In this document: positions 28,507-37,433 of the stretch, piece after piece
How positions within the stretch are numbered: the stretch's first letter is position 1
Layout: each line of letters begins with the position of its first letter
Origin: DATNPX01 sp036702975
GTDB lineage: Bacteria; Cyanobacteriota; Vampirovibrionia; Obscuribacterales; Obscuribacteraceae
NCBI GenBank assembly: GCA_036702975.1
Contig: DATNPX010000006.1
Coordinates: 62,001-126,000 of the forward strand
Reading direction: 5' to 3'
DNA length: 64,000 bases
Made by a program: the position numbers and the translations under genes
The notes under the pieces: model-generated
Databases searched by the model: none
The model's input: the letters and a program-made list of their open reading frames with translations, nothing else
What the model was told of the DNA's origin: nothing

Positions 28507-28541
28507 TACAGTATTATCCATAATTACTGTAATGCTGTCAA
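28505..28541 (-). promoter_or_regulatory. Promoter and dyad operator of the MerR-VIT/vWA operon
   Basis: On the minus strand a perfect -35 TTGACA (28541-28536), a 17-bp spacer and -10 GATAAT (28518-28513) form a near-consensus promoter. A perfect inverted repeat ATTACAGTA/TACTGTAAT with 11 nt between arms (28505-28513 and 28525-28533) covers the spacer and -10. The expected start point, about 28506, coincides with the A of the chosen ATG, so the mRNA may be leaderless. Binding by the encoded MerR protein is inference. Confidence 0.65.
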
Positions 28542-28653
28542 GGTGTGGATTAAAGCCCTCTACTATTGGGTCTCCATCGCTCAGGTGAGAATTTCGCGCG
28601 AATTTCTCAGCATTTTTGAAAAAGCGAGGGTCTAGTTGCGACGCAAACAAAAA

Positions 28654-28862
28654 GACCGCCCAGATTGCTCTGCGACGGTCTTCTAGCTACTGCCTGACTG
28701 CCTCTTGCGATGAGGCTCAGTATTTCATCACGCTTCAGTCAGTCCTTCACGTGAGGCGGGCTGCTTGCTACGGTTTCTGGTCAGCGCCGACCTGATGTTT
28801 CCGCAACGCCCCTCGGCTCAAAGCACTCAACACTCAAGTGAGCACTCACCGTTTATGCATCT
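28654..28862 (-). ncRNA. Candidate structured RNA ending in a rho-independent terminator
   Basis: No gene fits between 28507 and 29084. On the minus strand a -10-like TATACT (28868-28863) with a weak TTGGAT -35 (28890-28885) precedes about 200 nt rich in stems. These include GTGAG/CTCAC near the 5' end, CTGACTG pairing with CAGTCAG, and an inner GCCTC/GAGGC hairpin. It ends in an AAGACCG/CGGTCTT stem followed by a T-run (about 28684-28650). The structure and terminator are seen; a small RNA or 5' attenuator for the MerR operon are both possible. I cannot match it to 6S, SRP, RNase P or tmRNA. Confidence 0.4.
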
Positions 28863-29084
28863 AGTATATCGAATTCTGGACATGATCCAAGTACCCCAGA
28901 AGACATTTAATAGATCGGTTTATGGCGTATCAAGAACTGCATCTAGACTCAGAGAGCGCCTGTTCATGCGGCTGACAAGCGCTTGGCCAATTTGCAAAAG
29001 AAGCGTTATCAGGATCGTATATGTATCGTGTATTTAATGCATCGAAATGATTCCCATTAAGGTATTTCTTGTATATAGAAACGG

Positions 29085-29606
29085 CTATTTTCGTTTTGGC
29101 ACGTGTCCGTCCAACTTCTTGCGGCTAAGCGATAGCCATTCAATCTGGTTTTGACTGGGTTCCCATGCGGCTTCAATAAGAGTGAGCGCTTCACTGAAAT
29201 GACGGTCTGCGTCCGAAAATTCGTTGCGAGAGCAGTGTAGATTTCCTTTGTTGATCAGCCAGTTTGTCAATACATAATTGATCAGGACCTTGCTCCCCTT
29301 CAAATTTACGATGGATAGTTGTTTGCCGAGCAGGTCGTCTGCCAGATCAAACTGGTCGACCTCCCAGTAATAACGGGCAGACTCTTGGTAGACGTTTTGC
29401 TTGAGGAAGAACAGCTTTTCTTCGCTCGAAATCAAATCAAGCGTTCGCTTGACTGCGTCATTGGCAAGGTTGCCCCTTTTATGGCGGTGCCAGCACTTTG
29501 CCAGCGCATAGAGACCTAATGGAACAATTTCTGTAGGAAACTTTTGTGGTCCGTGGCGCCATGGATCTAAATCTGGTGGCATGAATGGCAGTTCAGTTGT
29601 TCGCAA
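29085..29606 (-). CDS. TPR-like helical protein, N-terminus uncertain
   Basis: 173 residues from TTG 29606, a helix-rich repeat protein resembling tetratricopeptide repeats (VDQFDLADDLLGKQLSIV, NEFSDADRHFSEALTLIEAAW). No ribosome site precedes this TTG. The same frame stays open upstream to 29792 and still reads like TPR helix (CKKRQHAKSSELFEKFLDNLR), so the true protein is longer. The only nearby ATG (29725, MKMMHV..) is in another frame, which suggests either an unusual start or a frameshift between about 29703 and 29725. It follows the NAD(P)HX repair gene on the same strand. The function is unknown. Confidence 0.6.
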   Translation of the reverse strand: MRTTELPFMPPDLDPWRHGPQKFPTEIVPLGLYALAKCWHRHKRGNLANDAVKRTLDLISSEEKLFFLKQNVYQESARYYWEVDQFDLADDLLGKQLSIVNLKGSKVLINYVLTNWLINKGNLHCSRNEFSDADRHFSEALTLIEAAWEPSQNQIEWLSLSRKKLDGHVPKRK

Positions 29607-29743
29607 AATTCGAAGATGTCTGAGATTGTCTAAAAACTTCTCGAATAGTTCCGAACTTTTTGCGTGCTGTCGTTTCTTGCAGGCTGCAACTGCAGCTTCC
29701 AGACAACAACATGCATCATCTTCATGCGTATTTTCGTCGTTTC

Positions 29744-31357
29744 TTATTCTTCGCTCTCCCGGTGTTTTAGCACATCTTCGAGGGCGCTGTTCTCACCACT
29801 CTTAACAGCGGTAATCGCAAACGGCAAGGCAAGGCTAATGTCACCGGCGACGATGCCAGCTTCTCCAATGTCATGACCTGCAATATCGCCAGCGAATCCG
29901 TGCAGATATACTCCGCACACGGCAGCTTCCATAGGATCTAACCCTTGCGCCAATAACCCACCGATTGTGCCCGAGAGAACATCACCGGAACCGGCCGTCG
30001 CCATCCCCGGATTACCAGTAGGGTTGATGAATACGTTCTGGTCTGGGTCGGCAATGACGGTGCGTGCACCCTTCAGCACAACGACACAGTTAAATTTTTC
30101 TGCTGCTTTTAGCGCCCACGTTACGCGGTCGGCCTGGATATCTTTAGTAGACACGCCCATCAATCGTGACAACTCTTTTGGATGCGGAGTCAAAACAATT
30201 TGGTTGTCTTCCGGAATAAGCACCTTGTCGCTCTGAGAGAGCGCGTTTAGTGCGTCTGCATCGATCAGGCACGGTTTCTTGATTTTTGCCAGAACCTCTG
30301 CCACAAACTCTTGCACGAACTGCACTGTTTCCGGCACCGTTGAAATTCCTGGACCCAAGATGATGGCACTTGCTTTCTCTAGGTCTTCATCTAAAGCATC
30401 TAGCGCTTTCAGCGCAATCGATTGTGCGTCAGTTTCCGGGAGTGGGCGATAGATGACTTCCTTGGATGGCAGTTGTCTAATCAAGGAGCGAGGCACCGCT
30501 AGCAATACTAATCCTCCACCAACACGCAATGCGCTTTCACTTGCGAACATTGTTGCGCCGGTCATGCCAAGACTGCCTGCTATCGTTAAAACAGTTCCAT
30601 AAGTACCTTTGTGAGAGTCTGCAGGACGGAATGGCAGCGTGTCGCGAATCCACTCGGAAAATGAAAGTTGCACGAACGGTCTCTGGTCTTCTTGCAGATT
30701 TGGCAGTCCGATGTCAACGACGGTAATGTCTCCTGCCAATCCACCGCCAGGTTCGTGCAGTAACCCGGCTTTGAGATAACCGAATGTCACGGTGCGATCA
30801 GCTCGCACCGCAGCCCCCATCGATTGACCGCTGTCTGAATGCACACCAGATGGCAAGTCAATTGATACAACTCTCGCCGGAGACAAATTTATCGAATCGA
30901 TCGCTGTTTTATGGGCACCTTTCACTTCGCGAGTGATTCCGGTTCCCAGTAACGCATCTACTATCAAAGAAGGAGCACTAGCTGCTGGTAGCTCTTTACC
31001 AATAGTTAGAGGGATTTTGAATTTCTGCACCAGCGCTCGGTTCGCATTCCCCTCATCTGTGCTCATTTGGAATTCAGATTCGTTTTTATCCGAGGGTACT
31101 AATACGACAGATACCGGTACCGACCAGAGGTGCAAATAGCGTGCCACGACCATGCCGTCGCCGCCGTTGTTCCCACGCCCACAAAAGACGACAACTTCGC
31201 CTCCTGTTTCTTGCCATACTTGAAGCGCAACTGAGGCCGCTGCGCGTCCGGCAATTTCCATAAGTACTTGACCCCATCTGGCGCCACAGTCTTTGATAAA
31301 GCTTGCTTCCAGACCACGAATTTGTTCAGTGGTAGGAATTCGTGAAGGTAGTCGCAT
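29744..31357 (-). CDS. nnr: Bifunctional NAD(P)HX epimerase/dehydratase
   Basis: About 537 residues from ATG 31357 (GAGG 7 nt upstream; a GTG two codons earlier is too close). The N-terminal YjeF_N domain has the epimerase motif CGRGNNGGDGMVVAR. The C-terminal ribokinase-like domain has GNPGMATAGSGDVLSGTIGG, the nucleotide and catalytic motif of ADP-dependent dehydratases. The enzyme repairs hydrated NADH and NADPH. It starts 9 nt after the OppD-type gene and is probably co-transcribed, although the functions appear unrelated. Confidence 0.94.
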   Translation of the reverse strand: MRLPSRIPTTEQIRGLEASFIKDCGARWGQVLMEIAGRAAASVALQVWQETGGEVVVFCGRGNNGGDGMVVARYLHLWSVPVSVVLVPSDKNESEFQMSTDEGNANRALVQKFKIPLTIGKELPAASAPSLIVDALLGTGITREVKGAHKTAIDSINLSPARVVSIDLPSGVHSDSGQSMGAAVRADRTVTFGYLKAGLLHEPGGGLAGDITVVDIGLPNLQEDQRPFVQLSFSEWIRDTLPFRPADSHKGTYGTVLTIAGSLGMTGATMFASESALRVGGGLVLLAVPRSLIRQLPSKEVIYRPLPETDAQSIALKALDALDEDLEKASAIILGPGISTVPETVQFVQEFVAEVLAKIKKPCLIDADALNALSQSDKVLIPEDNQIVLTPHPKELSRLMGVSTKDIQADRVTWALKAAEKFNCVVVLKGARTVIADPDQNVFINPTGNPGMATAGSGDVLSGTIGGLLAQGLDPMEAAVCGVYLHGFAGDIAGHDIGEAGIVAGDISLALPFAITAVKSGENSALEDVLKHRESEE

Positions 31358-31366
31358 TGTCACACC

Positions 31367-32359
31367 TCAACTGGAACTTGTAGGAACTGAATTTCCCATT
31401 TGGCTTTCGACGACGACGCAACGGACGAAATGCCCCGGTCTTTTCTCTTCCAAGATTGGCACTGATTGCCGTGATCGCTCTTCCACCAATGGGCAACGGT
31501 CAGCGAAGCGGCACCCGGGTGGCAAGTGCACCAAATTTGGTGGCTGACCTTCGATCGGTGTCAAACGAGCACTGCCTGGTCTCGGAATTGAGTTCAAAAG
31601 ACCAGTGGTGTATGGGTGCATCGGATTATTGAATAGCTCATGCACAGCGGCTGACTCGACAACAGATCCTGCATACATTACTGCCACCATGTCACACATC
31701 TCTGCCACAACTCCGAGGTCATGTGTGATCAAAATGATCGACATTCCTTGCTCTTTTTGTATCTGCCGCAGCAACTCTAAAATTTGTGCTTGCACCGTAA
31801 CATCGAGAGCAGTGGTGGGCTCATCTGCGATTAACAGCTTTGGCTCGCAAGAAAGGGCCATGGCGATCATTACTCGCTGGCGCATGCCGCCGGAGAATTG
31901 GTGTGGATAATCATTTATCCGCGAAGCTGCTTCCGGAATGCGCACCTTGTTCAAGACATCAATGGCTCTTTGGCGAGCTTCTTTTCTGGAAACTTTCTGG
32001 TGCAGTTCGATCGCTTCGATAATCTGATCGCCAACTGTATAGACAGGATTCAGCGATGTCATCGGATCTTGCGGAATCAAGGCGATGCTATTGCCTCGAA
32101 TCGCCTGCATTTGTTGTTCTTTTAGACCAAGAAGATTCGTTCCTTCGAAAAGAATCTCACCGCGCACAATTTTGCCTGGCGGCGGAACTAGCCGTAGAAT
32201 CGAAAGTGCTGTGATCGACTTGCCACAACCAGACTCGCCGACGATGCCAAGCACAGATCCCTTCTCGACACTGAGATTGACGTCGTCAACAGCTCGAGCT
32301 AGTCCAGCTTCGGTCGGAAAAACAGTAGCCAGATTTCGAATTTCGAGGAGCGATGCCAT
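31367..32359 (-). CDS. Peptide/nickel-type ABC transporter ATPase (OppD/DppD-like)
   Basis: 330 residues. Walker A GESGCGKS, Q-loop PQDPMTSLNP, signature FSGGMRQRVMIAMAL, Walker B LLIADEPTTALD and H-loop LITHDLGVV are all present. The C-terminal oligopeptide-type domain contains CRFADRCP, the Cys cluster seen in OppD/DppD proteins. No permease, binding protein or OppF-type partner is adjacent; the neighbour on this strand is nnr, so the other subunits must be elsewhere. Confidence 0.93.
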   Translation of the reverse strand: MASLLEIRNLATVFPTEAGLARAVDDVNLSVEKGSVLGIVGESGCGKSITALSILRLVPPPGKIVRGEILFEGTNLLGLKEQQMQAIRGNSIALIPQDPMTSLNPVYTVGDQIIEAIELHQKVSRKEARQRAIDVLNKVRIPEAASRINDYPHQFSGGMRQRVMIAMALSCEPKLLIADEPTTALDVTVQAQILELLRQIQKEQGMSIILITHDLGVVAEMCDMVAVMYAGSVVESAAVHELFNNPMHPYTTGLLNSIPRPGSARLTPIEGQPPNLVHLPPGCRFADRCPLVEERSRQSVPILEEKRPGHFVRCVVVESQMGNSVPTSSS

Positions 32360-32581
32360 AGCAAAGAGTGGTTTCTTTTGGAATCGAAGGGCGATGTCGA
32401 GCTATGATGTCAGACTTGAGAAAGGCGGTCAATAAGCCGATCGAAGCGTTTCTGTCCTAGCTCTACTTGTTGTTGTCAGGTGTTTGAGCGATGCCCGAGC
32501 AATGTTGTTGCGGCAAGGTCCAAATAATCTGTTAGATCTCGCACTGCAAATGTTTTAATAGAGGAGGAGGGCTCGTACGCA

Positions 32582-32950
32582 ATGTCAGAATCGGGAAACA
32601 CAAGAGATATATCGGTGCTCCAACTGCTCACGAAGCTAGTGAAGGAGACTGACAGGCTCGTCCGTCTTGCTGATGACATCGATACGCACGCCAGTACTCC
32701 TCAGGCAAAAGCTGCGTTCAACTTGATCGGTTCTGAAGTGAACAACATTTTGAATATCATCAAGTCGTCACTCGATCCACTCTATCGACTCTATGAACTT
32801 GATCCAGGAATGAAGAAACTCGATCAAAACAGACGCAATTCTATTATTCGCGAATTCAACGCGCTTGAAGATGGTCCGGATACTTATGATGAGCAAGCAC
32901 TTTGGGCTGACATTAAAGGTAAGCCGGACAAAAAAGACGATAAAAAGTAA
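32582..32950 (+). CDS. Small helical protein, unknown
   Basis: 122 residues, mostly helical and highly charged, ending in a Lys/Asp-rich tail (GKPDKKDDKK). A GGAGGAGGG tract lies about 13 nt upstream of ATG 32582, which supports expression. I recognise no family or catalytic motif. It ends 15 nt before the convergent phosphatase gene. Confidence 0.65.
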   Translation: MSESGNTRDISVLQLLTKLVKETDRLVRLADDIDTHASTPQAKAAFNLIGSEVNNILNIIKSSLDPLYRLYELDPGMKKLDQNRRNSIIREFNALEDGPDTYDEQALWADIKGKPDKKDDKK

Positions 32951-32965
32951 ATTTTCCGAGTCTGT

Positions 32966-33661
32966 CTAAGTTTTGTTCGCTGCTACTATCGTTGCAGGGC
33001 TAGTAGCCACTTTCTGCTGAGGCACAGCTAGCAAGTGACGAAACTCTTCGCATGGGAACTGTTGGACAGTTTTCTTGAGGCTGGCAAGAAACGGTTTGAA
33101 ATGATGTTGGCGCATTTCTGGCCAGCACTGTTCGAATGTCCAACCCTGAACAAGCCGACGATATATCGCACACACGGTGCCGGTGCGATCAGCCCCTTGA
33201 CGGCAGTGTACGAACACTGGTTGGCATGTTGGATCTGTCGCTGTCTTGAGGAATGAAAGTATTTTGTCTGACGAGGGCTTGTTGAATCCCATTGGAATGT
33301 GGATGTATGTCATGCCTAACTCGGTTGCTCTTTTGTTTTCGTGATCGCTATCTTCGCCTTCCATGCGCAAGTCGATTACGGTTTTGATGCCACCATGAGC
33401 CAACACCTCAAGAGAATGATCCGAGGGCTGTGCACCACGCCACATTGTTGATGAAACCTTGGCGAAATTGCTCACTTCTGCAGTGTTGAGAATATCGTCA
33501 GAAATAGTTTTTGCTTGTTCTTCTGCTGATACTGTATGTGGTGCTAGTAGGGTAGTAAAAAGTGCAACGAGAAAAGCAGCAAAGAGCGGTCCTGTTCTTT
33601 GGTGGCAGAAAGTTATCAACGCATCTCTCTCCGGCGCGTACCTTACATGAGGTATCATCAT
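32966..33661 (-). CDS. Exported dual-specificity/tyrosine phosphatase-like protein
   Basis: 231 residues. The HCX5R active-site loop is VHCRQGADRTG, with Cys153 and Arg159. An upstream DLRMEGED matches the general-acid region of DSP-like phosphatases. A hydrophobic stretch ending in a HTVSAEE site (about 28-48) suggests export to the periplasm or outside. Related bacterial proteins dephosphorylate phosphotyrosine or inositol phosphates; the substrate here is unknown. Confidence 0.85.
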   Translation of the reverse strand: MMIPHVRYAPERDALITFCHQRTGPLFAAFLVALFTTLLAPHTVSAEEQAKTISDDILNTAEVSNFAKVSSTMWRGAQPSDHSLEVLAHGGIKTVIDLRMEGEDSDHENKRATELGMTYIHIPMGFNKPSSDKILSFLKTATDPTCQPVFVHCRQGADRTGTVCAIYRRLVQGWTFEQCWPEMRQHHFKPFLASLKKTVQQFPCEEFRHLLAVPQQKVATSPATIVAANKT

Positions 33662-34025
33662 ACCTTGAAAACGTTATGCTGTTAGATTAAATCAGGCGTG
33701 CCAGAAGTTAGAATTTTCCCAGCACTTCAGGCTTAACATTAATTGTCAAGATGTGCAGTTTTTGTGGATGAGAAATTGGGTTGCCTATTTTTTATTCTTG
33801 AGTTGAGATGCCACCAAATGCAGTGCATGATATTTTCATGAATGTGGTGTTGGTGAAAATGTGGTGAATAAACTCGCACTGAGCAGTAGCTATATGAGTG
33901 AGCGCCCATCAAGATCGATAAAAACGCTTGTTTAGCAAGGCGTTTTGGATGTCGTGAGAAATCTGCGAAAAAATCTCGCAGCAAATAATTCGTACTTATT
34001 TGCTAGTGTTTTGAGTGCAAAAAAT
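33662..34025. repeat. Intergenic region with two tandem hairpins
   Basis: No convincing gene in 364 nt. Two adjacent perfect hairpins lie at its right end: CTGCGA/TCGCAG (about 33963-33981) and GCAAATAA/TTATTTGC with a 7-nt loop (33981-34003). They sit 22 nt past the stop of the 34026-34487 gene, so they may protect or end its mRNA. An 81-codon open frame at 33739-33984 has random-looking composition and I leave it out. Confidence 0.4.
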
Positions 34026-34487
34026 CTATTGGTGACCCAAGTTCTTGATTGCACTAACCAACATTTTGTAGCGGCGCTCCAAAATATGCTTTAGTTCTGT
34101 CGGAGCAAACCAATTGCGGGAATGCGAATGTGAATAGCTGGTCACTGGCATGTGCGTAACATGCGTATTTACGTGGGGCTTTGGAGTCGCTGGCAGTTTG
34201 TCTTCCGTTCGATAAAAGCGCGGTTTGGGCGGAGCGAAAGAATACATCTCTGCAACTGAATTCAAGTTGCCGCAAGTTTTGACTTCAGAGTCGACTTTGT
34301 CCGTCTCTGCCGTTTCTGCTCTAAATGCCTCGGTTGTAGCAGCTGTATGTTCGGGAGTAACTGCTGGAAAAGGGCTCGTTGACGAACAAGACTCGGCGAC
34401 GGCTTCTAGCTCGTCCATGAAACTCTTTATAGCTTCGCCCGCTCTCAAGCCGTTAAGCAACTCAATTGAAGGAAGTTGATTTGACAT
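34026..34487 (-). CDS. Hypothetical protein
   Basis: 153 residues. A helical start (LPSIELLNGLRAGEAIKSFMDELEAVAESC) is followed by a Thr/Ala/Glu-rich probably disordered middle, a His/Ser-rich patch (THVTHMPVTSYSHSHSRN) and a basic C-terminal helix (ELKHILERRYKMLVSAIKNL). No family is recognised. It is divergent from the sigma factor gene 502 nt away. Confidence 0.5.
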   Translation of the reverse strand: MSNQLPSIELLNGLRAGEAIKSFMDELEAVAESCSSTSPFPAVTPEHTAATTEAFRAETAETDKVDSEVKTCGNLNSVAEMYSFAPPKPRFYRTEDKLPATPKPHVNTHVTHMPVTSYSHSHSRNWFAPTELKHILERRYKMLVSAIKNLGHQ

Positions 34488-34989
34488 GGGATCACCGTTG
34501 CAACAGCCTCAGGGCTGAAAATCTAGAATGTTCGGTAGAAGGGCGTTAGTAAGGGGCGGATCTTTTATTTCGCTCTTACATCATATGGATCGCATGTGGC
34601 AAAGACGTGAAAATTCGCATTAAATCGAAAAATTTCTTTTATGCCGATTTTCTCCTCCGATGGGCTACTCAGGCAGAACTGCTGAAATTGTTATAGCATT
34701 GTTAATTAAGGGGCACCTTGAATCTCCCTATCAAAGCGCTGGGAACATCTTTCCTGATCGATAGTCTTATGATCTCGGAAGGGTTGAAAAACGAATCCAT
34801 GTAATTTAAAGCGCAATTTCCAAGGCAGATTTAGACCCCGGCTCTCTGGGACTGAAATTTGTCCGTTAGTTAGATAAGGTCCTCGGATTGGCTCGCGTCC
34901 AACCGAGTTGAGCTGGTATTTCAGGTCTCAGTCTTGGAAGTGCGGTGTGTTAGTGGTCTCAAACTCAGTGGATTCTGAAGGCAAAAACT
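34488..34989. other. Divergent region upstream of the sigma factor gene
   Basis: 502 nt with no gene. AT-rich stretches near 34690-34710 could hold a promoter for the sigma gene, but no unambiguous -35/-10 pair is visible. AAGG lies about 9 nt before the sigma ATG at 34990. Confidence 0.35.
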
Positions 34990-35955
34990 ATGAAGAAGAC
35001 GAACCTAAATTATGTTACTGACGACGACATGCTCCTCATTGACGGCGCCGAGAACGATGGTGAAACAGGCTCGCGTGCCGATTTCGACACAGACGGTAAG
35101 GATGAGCGAGAAGAAAAGGATACCAGCCGGGCTGAGGATACCGTCACCGCTTATCTGAAGGCGATTGGACGTTATCCATTGCTGACCGGTGCGCAAGAGA
35201 TTGAGTTGATGCGTGCTGCGAAGAAGGGTAATGCCGAGGCGCGGACGAGATTGATTAATTCAAACCTGCGCTTGGTGGTGAGCATTGCTCGCAAGTTCAC
35301 GAACCGTGGCATGACTTTATCCGACCTGATTCAGGAAGGAAACCTTGGCTTGATGCGGGCTATCGAAAAGTTCGATCCCGAGTTAGGTTACCGATTTTCG
35401 ACGTATGCGACCTGGTGGATTCGTCAGGCGATTACGAGAGGAATTGCGGATAAGTCGCGATTGATAAGGTTACCGGGACATATGAATGAACTGCTCTCAC
35501 GCTCTCGCAAAAATGTGCGAGCGCTGAGCGAGACTCTGGGACGTTTGCCTACGATCGATGAACTTGCGAAAGCGACGGCAGTCGATAAAAACAAATTGAA
35601 TCAGGCTCTTGAAAGTTCGCGTGTGTTGTTGTCGCTTGATGCGACGACGGGTCAGGAGTTCGACAGCACATTTGGTGATATGCTCGCTGACGAAACCTCG
35701 ACGCCGCCAGCTGAGGTGGTATCGTCCGAGTTTCTGAGTCGTGACGTCGATCAGGCATTGAATACCCTGACACCGCATGAACGTGCAGTAATTCAATTAC
35801 GATTCGGCATTGGCACCAATAGTCCAAAGAGCATGGCAGAAACTGCGCTTGCGATTGGCATCACTAGGGAGCGTGCTAAACAACTGGAAACACGAGCGCT
35901 TCGTAAGTTGAGACGCAACTCAAAGGTGCTTCCTTTAAAGGATTACCTCGCGTAG
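34990..35955 (+). CDS. RNA polymerase sigma factor, group 2 (RpoD-like)
   Basis: 321 residues. Regions in order: 1.2 (SRAEDTVTAYLKAIGRYPLLT), 2.1-2.4 (LRLVVSIARKFTNRGMTLSDLIQEGNLGLMRAIEKFDPELGYRFSTYATWWIRQAITR), 3 and 4 (HERAVIQLRFGI; TRERAKQLETRALRKLRR). Region 1.1 is replaced by a short acidic N-terminus (DDDMLLIDGAENDGE). The short length, the KSRLIRLPGHM variant after 2.4 and the AIGITRERAKQLE variant in 4.2 fit a non-essential group 2 factor rather than the primary one. It is followed by a bidirectional terminator. Confidence 0.9.
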   Translation: MKKTNLNYVTDDDMLLIDGAENDGETGSRADFDTDGKDEREEKDTSRAEDTVTAYLKAIGRYPLLTGAQEIELMRAAKKGNAEARTRLINSNLRLVVSIARKFTNRGMTLSDLIQEGNLGLMRAIEKFDPELGYRFSTYATWWIRQAITRGIADKSRLIRLPGHMNELLSRSRKNVRALSETLGRLPTIDELAKATAVDKNKLNQALESSRVLLSLDATTGQEFDSTFGDMLADETSTPPAEVVSSEFLSRDVDQALNTLTPHERAVIQLRFGIGTNSPKSMAETALAIGITRERAKQLETRALRKLRRNSKVLPLKDYLA

Positions 35956-35965
35956 TTCAAGTTTC

Positions 35966-36001
35966 AAAAAAGAGGGCAGGATCGAAAAAACGGTCCTGCC
36001 C
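35966..36001. terminator. Bidirectional terminator
   Basis: GGGCAGGA (35974-35981) pairs with TCCTGCCC (35994-36001), with partial pairing further in. On the minus strand it is followed by TCTTTTTT, a strong terminator for the Yip1-like gene; the plus-strand side serves the sigma gene more weakly. Confidence 0.8.
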
Positions 36002-36029
36002 GTTACTATTATGTGGTGTTTCCGAAGCG

Positions 36030-37415
36030 TTAGAGTCCAACCAAGTGAAGTAAGCCGCGAATGATGAAAGTGAGCCCGGCCGCGATCATGATGGCGTGAT
36101 TTCGGCTCATGCCGAAAACTTCCTCTAGCCCTATGACTGTCAAATACATCGAGTATGCCACAGCGCATAACCAGCCGACAGGAATGGCGCCAAGGCGTAC
36201 CCACGATACCAGAAGTGGTGCCTGGCAATAGGCGAGGATTCTGAAACAACGGCCGATATCGCAGTCAGGCTCGCCTAGCCACTGACCAGCGTAATGTGCA
36301 GCCATTGCGGAAATGATGGTGAAAGCTACGGTTCCAAAAAGGGTGGAGATTGCGTCGCTTATGGCACCACTCAGCGTAAGAAATACCGCTGCGATTCCCC
36401 CGGACAGAATCATGAATGCGATCGGCTCGGCAAGACTTCCTCCCTGAGCATGGTCTGCTAGAAATTCGCGCGGATGGCCGAACATCGACCAAACCTCAGT
36501 AAAGTAAAAGACCACGACGTGTTGCAATTCCGACCAGCTAAATGCTTGAGAATCGGACGATGAAGACAGTTTTTCGAATCGATCTGGCTTCGCATCGAAA
36601 CGGTCGTCATCTTCTTCCGCAGTATCTTCTGAATCGTAGAAGCTCTTTGACTTTGAGCGCTCCGGTTTTAGAAGATTTGGATTTACTCGGGCACGTTTGA
36701 GCTCACTTGAAGAATCGGTCCCTGCATTTGGTGCATCGAGTGGAGGACGTTTCTTTTTACTCGGACCCGGATCGACCATCTTAGGCGTCTGAATGGATGG
36801 CGACGTGCCGGTTTTGTAGCGCACCGCCTGGCGAAGGGCTGGACTATCTTTTGAAGCGCTGAAGTTTCCTGAAGCGGTTTGGCGACCCTGGTTCTCTTGG
36901 TCATCGGCATAAAGCGGACGTTGTATCGCTGGCAACCGGTGGTTGGTTGAACTTGGCGGTGGAGGTGACACTGGAATGGCCAGTATCGGTTCTTCTGGCT
37001 CCTCTGGTTCTTCAGGTTTTTCCCATGGAGCGTCTGGGTTGCGCGGCGCCACCTCGCGAGTCTTTCCGCGCCCGCGCATCTGCACCGTGCAGTCCAAAGG
37101 CGAAGTGCCTGGACGTTGTGCTTGCAGCCCCTGCTGAGTGCCTCTCACCTGTGCGGGCGATGGCGGCGCCTGTCCGTTTTGCTGTAACTCTTGAGCCATG
37201 TTCTGCGGCGCTTGTTGTGACTGTTGAGTTGGCAGCTTCACCACTTCCATTGGACGAGTAATGTCCTGACTTGGATTAACCTGCGTGTAAATATTCATCT
37301 GCGGGCGCGGATTTGCCTGTGATTGTGCTGGCATGCTGTTCTCGTCGCGTTCGACATCATCAGGCTGGCCGTGGGCTCTTCCTGAGGATGGGTCCAAGTT
37401 GTGGTTCGCTGACAT
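36030..37415 (-). CDS. Yip1-family membrane protein with long disordered N-terminus
   Basis: About 461 residues from ATG 37415 (an in-frame TTG at 37463 is less likely). The first 290 or so residues are polar, Pro/Gln/Ser/Asp-rich and low-complexity, with PEEPEEPEEPILA and poly-acid stretches, probably disordered. The last 160 residues form a Yip1-type domain with about five membrane helices (EPIAFMILSGGIAAVFLTL; GTVAFTIISAMAAHYAGQWL; ILAYCQAPLLVSW). Bacterial Yip1 proteins are poorly understood. The long cytoplasmic tail is unusual for the family. Confidence 0.8.
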   Translation of the reverse strand: MSANHNLDPSSGRAHGQPDDVERDENSMPAQSQANPRPQMNIYTQVNPSQDITRPMEVVKLPTQQSQQAPQNMAQELQQNGQAPPSPAQVRGTQQGLQAQRPGTSPLDCTVQMRGRGKTREVAPRNPDAPWEKPEEPEEPEEPILAIPVSPPPPSSTNHRLPAIQRPLYADDQENQGRQTASGNFSASKDSPALRQAVRYKTGTSPSIQTPKMVDPGPSKKKRPPLDAPNAGTDSSSELKRARVNPNLLKPERSKSKSFYDSEDTAEEDDDRFDAKPDRFEKLSSSSDSQAFSWSELQHVVVFYFTEVWSMFGHPREFLADHAQGGSLAEPIAFMILSGGIAAVFLTLSGAISDAISTLFGTVAFTIISAMAAHYAGQWLGEPDCDIGRCFRILAYCQAPLLVSWVRLGAIPVGWLCAVAYSMYLTVIGLEEVFGMSRNHAIMIAAGLTFIIRGLLHLVGL

Positions 37416-37433
37416 AGTGCGGATGCCGAGTTT

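Noticed and set aside
28507..28650. N-terminal extension of the MerR gene
   Set aside because: It overlaps the promoter, dyad and upstream terminator and matches no family sequence.
28765..29037. 90-codon plus-strand frame over the structured RNA region
   Set aside because: Opposite strand to the promoter and terminator seen here; the sequence reads like non-coding shadow.
33739..33984. 81-codon open frame on the minus strand
   Set aside because: Composition looks random (His/Tyr/Ser-rich, no pattern), no ribosome site, and hairpins overlap its upstream side.
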